From UBA6911 sp964481255 (GTDB lineage Bacteria; Acidobacteriota; UBA6911), in assembly GCA_964481255.1 (NCBI GenBank), contig CAYZTZ010000003.1:1-64000 (forward strand): a stretch of 64,000 nt of DNA. The letters are read 5' to 3'. The notes under the pieces were generated by a model. That model was not told the DNA's origin and ran no database searches. It worked only from the letters and a program-made list of their open reading frames with translations. Every line of letters starts with the position of its first letter. Within the stretch, counting starts at the first letter, position 1. Positions 61,082-64,000 of the stretch are shown here, piece by piece. Made by a program: the position numbers and the translations under genes.

Positions 61082-62221
61082 TTGCGAATTGCGAAATACA
61101 TTGTATCGATGGTCGGTCTTGCTCTTTTCGTTGCGGGATGCGGCGAAAACGGGAAGCAGGTACCGAGCGCCCAGGAAAGCATGGCCAAGAACAAGCTGGT
61201 GCGTATTCTGACCGATGCCGTGAACGCCCCGTTCGAATATGGAGAGGGGACGGGCGTCAAAGGATTTGACGTCGACATCGGCAACGAGATCGGGAAGGAT
61301 CTCGGCATCGAGGTCAAATGGGTCAAAGTCACCGGATACGACCATATCTTTGAACTGCTGAAGAACGGAGAAGGGGAGATCCTGCTGTCCGCCGTCGCGA
61401 TCGATCCCAAATGGAGCCGGGATTTTTCGTTTTCCAAACCCTATTACGATACGGGGGATGCTATCGCGCATCGGCGGGACAATTTCGACATCAAGAGTCT
61501 TTCGAGCCTTTCGGGCAAGAAGGTCGGCGTCTGCACCGGACGGCCGGGCGACAGCTTCATGACGGCTCAGAAGACGGCCGCGAATGTCAGCCTCAGCCGG
61601 TATGCCACCTTGGACGACGCCCTTGGGGCGTTGAATCGCGCCGAAATCGACGCGGTGGTCGGGGACGAGGGCATTCTGACCTACAGCAGCTTCAAAAGCT
61701 ACCCCAACACCACGACATTGCCCGTGCTGATCCATAAGTACCAGTATGCCGTCGCCGTGCGCGAGAGCGAAAAAGAGCTTCTGGCGAAAATCAACGCGAC
61801 CCTCGACCGGCTGAAGAGCTCCGGAGAACTGGACGCTCTGAAAACGAAGTGGTTTCAGAACATCGGCGAGGAGGCCCTCAAGCAGCGGCTGAGGGATCAG
61901 CAGGAGGAGGCCCTCAAGAAAGCCCCCAAGACCATTTCGGTTGTCATCAACAAGCTGGGCGGCGCTTTCAATATGGATCGGCTGGACGGCTTTGTGCTCG
62001 TTCTCCAGGGGCCGCAGGGCAGCTATCAATCGACGCCCATTCTGACTGAAGGATCGAAAGGGAACTGCCGTTTCAGCCAGCCCGTCCCGCCCGGGGACTA
62101 CACGCTGAACATGAGCATTTTCAAAATGACGACCAAGGTCACGGTGCCCGATCTGCCCAAGAACGCCCTCGCCATGAACATGAATATCTCGGCGAGCGGT
62201 ATCGCCATCACACTCAAATAG
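61082..62221 (+). CDS. Family 3 extracellular solute-binding lipoprotein with an extra C-terminal beta domain
   Basis: The TTG start at 61082 is supported by AGGAGG with 7-nt spacing. A lipobox LFVAGC gives a lipoprotein anchored by Cys20. Residues ~40-270 form a type II periplasmic-binding protein of the polar amino acid family: FEYGEGTGVKGFDVDIGNEI, LLSAVAIDPKWSRDFSFSKPYY and SGKKVGVCTGRPGDSF. A short charged helix follows, and then ~100 residues of predicted beta strands (VVINKLGGAFNMDRLDGFVL, VPPGDYTLNMSIF) resembling a carboxypeptidase-regulatory-like domain. This last domain is not normal for the family, and no permease or ATPase genes adjoin. It may be a sensor or scavenger rather than a classical transporter subunit. 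Confidence 0.88.
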   Translation: MRIAKYIVSMVGLALFVAGCGENGKQVPSAQESMAKNKLVRILTDAVNAPFEYGEGTGVKGFDVDIGNEIGKDLGIEVKWVKVTGYDHIFELLKNGEGEILLSAVAIDPKWSRDFSFSKPYYDTGDAIAHRRDNFDIKSLSSLSGKKVGVCTGRPGDSFMTAQKTAANVSLSRYATLDDALGALNRAEIDAVVGDEGILTYSSFKSYPNTTTLPVLIHKYQYAVAVRESEKELLAKINATLDRLKSSGELDALKTKWFQNIGEEALKQRLRDQQEEALKKAPKTISVVINKLGGAFNMDRLDGFVLVLQGPQGSYQSTPILTEGSKGNCRFSQPVPPGDYTLNMSIFKMTTKVTVPDLPKNALAMNMNISASGIAITLK

Positions 62222-62272
62222 CCGCGAGCGGCAAGCCGCCGGGCTCTCAAGCGGACGGCGGCTTTTCGATCC

Positions 62273-63466
62273 ATGGTCATGAAACGTCATCCCATAAGGC
62301 TTATTGTTATCGTGGCGCTCCTTGCGAGCGCCGCGACCATGATCGCCCTGCGATGGAATCCGATTCCGGCTTCGAGCGACAGGTCGGCGCCGGAACCGGC
62401 CGTCCCGGCCGTATCCGCGGCGGCGCAGACAATCAGCGGAGACGAAGAAGTCAACATCAGGGTGTACAACGCCGTCAGCCCGGGCGTGGTCAATATCACC
62501 ACCACGGTTCTGGAGTATGATTTCTTTTACGGCGCCGTGCCGCGCGAAGGGACGGGCAGCGGGTGCGTTCTGGACAAGGACGGGAACATTCTGACCAACT
62601 ACCACGTGATCGAATCGGCGAAAAGCCTTGAGGTTTCCCTCCCGGACCAGTCCAAATACCATGCCGAGATTATCGGGGCGGACAGGCAGAACGACCTGGC
62701 CGTCGTCCGGCTGATCAAGGCGCCCAGAGAGCGTCTGCACCCGGTTCCTTTAGGGGATTCCAGCAGCCTGAAGGTGGGGCAAAAAGTGCTGGCCATCGGC
62801 AACCCGCTCGGCCTTCAAAACACTCTCACCGTGGGCATCGTGAGCTCCCTGGGGAGAAGGATACGAACCGAGAGCGGCGACCTTGTGGACAACGTCATCC
62901 AGACCGACGCCGCCATCAACCCCGGGAATTCCGGCGGACCCCTCCTGAACACCGCCGGGGAGATGATCGGCATCAACACCTCGATTTTTACGATAGGCGG
63001 GGGGAACATCGGCATAGGTTTCGCCATACCGACCAATACCGTGCGGCGCGTGGTATCCGACCTGATCAAACATGGGCGCGTACTGCGGCCATGGTTCGGG
63101 GTTGAGGGCTATGCTTTGAACGAGGATCTGGCCCAGGAACTCGACCTTCCCGTCTCAAGCGGCATCCTGGTCGCGAGGGTTTACCGCGGCAGTTCCGCGG
63201 ACAACGCCGGAATACGCGGCGCGAATCAGATCGCGCTTCTCTATAACGTGCGGATCGGCATCGGCGGAGACATCATTACGGAAATCGCCGGCCAGCCGAT
63301 TTCCTCCATGGATGAGCTGAAACTGGTCCTCGAGACCAAAAGGCCCGGAGACGTCGTCCCTGTGACGATCTACCGGGGCCGGTCCAGAATTCAGAAATCG
63401 GTGACCCTTGTGGAAGCGCCGCAACGGAGGTCCTCGACTCTGTTCCCGCGGATATTCCTCCAGTGA
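62273..63466 (+). CDS. S1C-family (DegP/DegS/HtrA) serine protease with PDZ domain
   Basis: Residues 1-30 include one N-terminal transmembrane or signal segment. The trypsin-like domain carries H111 (NYHVIE), D141 (NDLAVV) and S220 (GNSGGP). One PDZ domain follows (about 290-385), with GSSADNAGIRGAN and DIITEIAGQPISSMDELK. A single PDZ domain and a membrane anchor resemble DegS or Deg-like housekeeping proteases. It likely degrades or senses misfolded envelope proteins. No strong Shine-Dalgarno is seen for ATG 62273 or ATG 62279. Confidence 0.93.
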   Translation: MVMKRHPIRLIVIVALLASAATMIALRWNPIPASSDRSAPEPAVPAVSAAAQTISGDEEVNIRVYNAVSPGVVNITTTVLEYDFFYGAVPREGTGSGCVLDKDGNILTNYHVIESAKSLEVSLPDQSKYHAEIIGADRQNDLAVVRLIKAPRERLHPVPLGDSSSLKVGQKVLAIGNPLGLQNTLTVGIVSSLGRRIRTESGDLVDNVIQTDAAINPGNSGGPLLNTAGEMIGINTSIFTIGGGNIGIGFAIPTNTVRRVVSDLIKHGRVLRPWFGVEGYALNEDLAQELDLPVSSGILVARVYRGSSADNAGIRGANQIALLYNVRIGIGGDIITEIAGQPISSMDELKLVLETKRPGDVVPVTIYRGRSRIQKSVTLVEAPQRRSSTLFPRIFLQ

Positions 63467-63582
63467 CGCCGGGGGCCGAGGCCGCCCCGGAATCCTTCGA
63501 AGTTCCGCATCCAGGCCGAGGCCGGAGCGCGGCGCATCCTTGAACCCGTAATCGCGAAAGTCCCGATACCCTTGAGGTCTTC

Positions 63583-64000
63583 ATGCTTGGAGGAAAACGG
63601 CCCGGCGCCCGGCGGCTTTGCGCGCTTTGCGCCCTGATGGCCGCCGGCAGCCTGTCGGCCGCGGAGCGCGAGCCGCTCACAAGGCTCGCAGAGGGCGTCT
63701 ACGCAAGGATCGTCAGCCCCGACGGAGACGCCGTGGGCAACTCCGGCGTGGTTATTATGCATTCCGCGGTGGCGGTCTTCGATACGCACTTTACGCCGGA
63801 AGCGGGGCGCGCCCTGATGGAGGCGATTCGGGGGATCACTTCAAAGCCGGTGCGCTTTGTCATCAACAGCCACTTCCATGCGGACCATACCCACGGCAAT
63901 GCCGCTTTTGCCGATGCGCAGCTCATCGGGAGCGGGAATACCCGGCGCGGCGTCCTGGAGGAGGACCTGCCTTCGCTCCAGCGCGCGATCCGTGCGACGC
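63583..64000 (+). CDS. Metallo-beta-lactamase-fold hydrolase, partial (C-terminus beyond window)
   Basis: ATG at 63583 with GAGG 5 nt upstream starts an exported protein (basic start GGKRPGARR, then LCALCALMAAGSLSA). After AEGVYARIVSPDGDAVGNSG comes the zinc motif NSHFHADHTHGN with H97, H99, D101 and H102. The frame is open at the right edge. The fold class includes beta-lactamases, quinoprotein-associated MBLs and other hydrolases; which applies cannot be told from 139 codons. Confidence 0.82.
   Translation, partial: MLGGKRPGARRLCALCALMAAGSLSAAEREPLTRLAEGVYARIVSPDGDAVGNSGVVIMHSAVAVFDTHFTPEAGRALMEAIRGITSKPVRFVINSHFHADHTHGNAAFADAQLIGSGNTRRGVLEEDLPSLQRAIRAT

Overview
This is a gene-dense, GC-rich bacterial chromosome segment from a diderm. 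Outer-membrane biogenesis (an MlaE-type permease, a BamD-like lipoprotein, an LpxL-type acyltransferase), type IV pilus retraction (PilT), a DUF6599-like secreted protein and a PilT-neighbour membrane protein resembling DUF6677 together suggest Acidobacteriota or a close relative. This placement is an inference from gene content, not a phylogeny. I found no rRNA, tRNA, CRISPR array, prophage or intact insertion sequence.

Layout. 1-2.3 kb: mlaE (cut by the left edge) divergent from aroC. 2.3-13.1 kb: a long plus-strand run of def, fmt, rsmB, rpe, a bamD-like gene, an orphan response regulator, valS, birA and ftsY. 13.1-22.3 kb: minus-strand genes. These are a cell-wall cluster (lytic transglycosylase, AmiC-type amidase, DUF6599-like protein, Crp/Fnr regulator), then recX-alaS and pilT. 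22.5-33.1 kb: plus-strand genes for two small membrane proteins, fabG, radC, two PfkB kinases, a nicotinamidase-like hydrolase, hemW, ltaE, mtnP and a TPR protein. 33.1-36.6 kb: an LpxL-like acyltransferase and three proteins I cannot identify. 36.9-46.1 kb: hisS-mutL (plus) converging on guaA-dnaE-accA (minus). 46.5-50.1 kb: a YciI-like gene, hisG, rocD and uppP. 50.2-57 kb: a tightly overlapping minus-strand operon of a GT39 mannosyl/arabinosyltransferase-like protein, an MprF/AglD-type membrane protein, a GT2 glycosyltransferase, YqeC, a SpoU methyltransferase and RarA. 57-64 kb: mutS divergent from tsaB-rimI, then a solute-binding lipoprotein, an S1C protease and the start of a metallo-beta-lactamase-fold protein.

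Themes. Translation and its quality control are dense here (three tRNA synthetases, formylation and deformylation, tRNA and rRNA modification), as are mismatch repair (mutS, mutL) and replication-stress functions (dnaE, rarA, recX, radC). Cell-envelope genes form several separate clusters.

The observations most worth a second look are: (1) guaA has no ATG, GTG or TTG start that keeps its first beta strand; an ATT codon with a well-placed ribosome binding site fits, behind an 18-codon out-of-frame upstream ORF and a hairpin. (2) A 134-bp intergenic repeat occurs twice, in opposite orientations, with three hairpins and a compensatory base-pair change. (3) A VapB-like antitoxin relic, killed by an amber codon, sits beside palindromes between ftsY and the Crp-family gene. 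(4) Near-consensus promoters at def and at the 22.6-kb gene lie so close to ATG that the mRNAs should be nearly leaderless.
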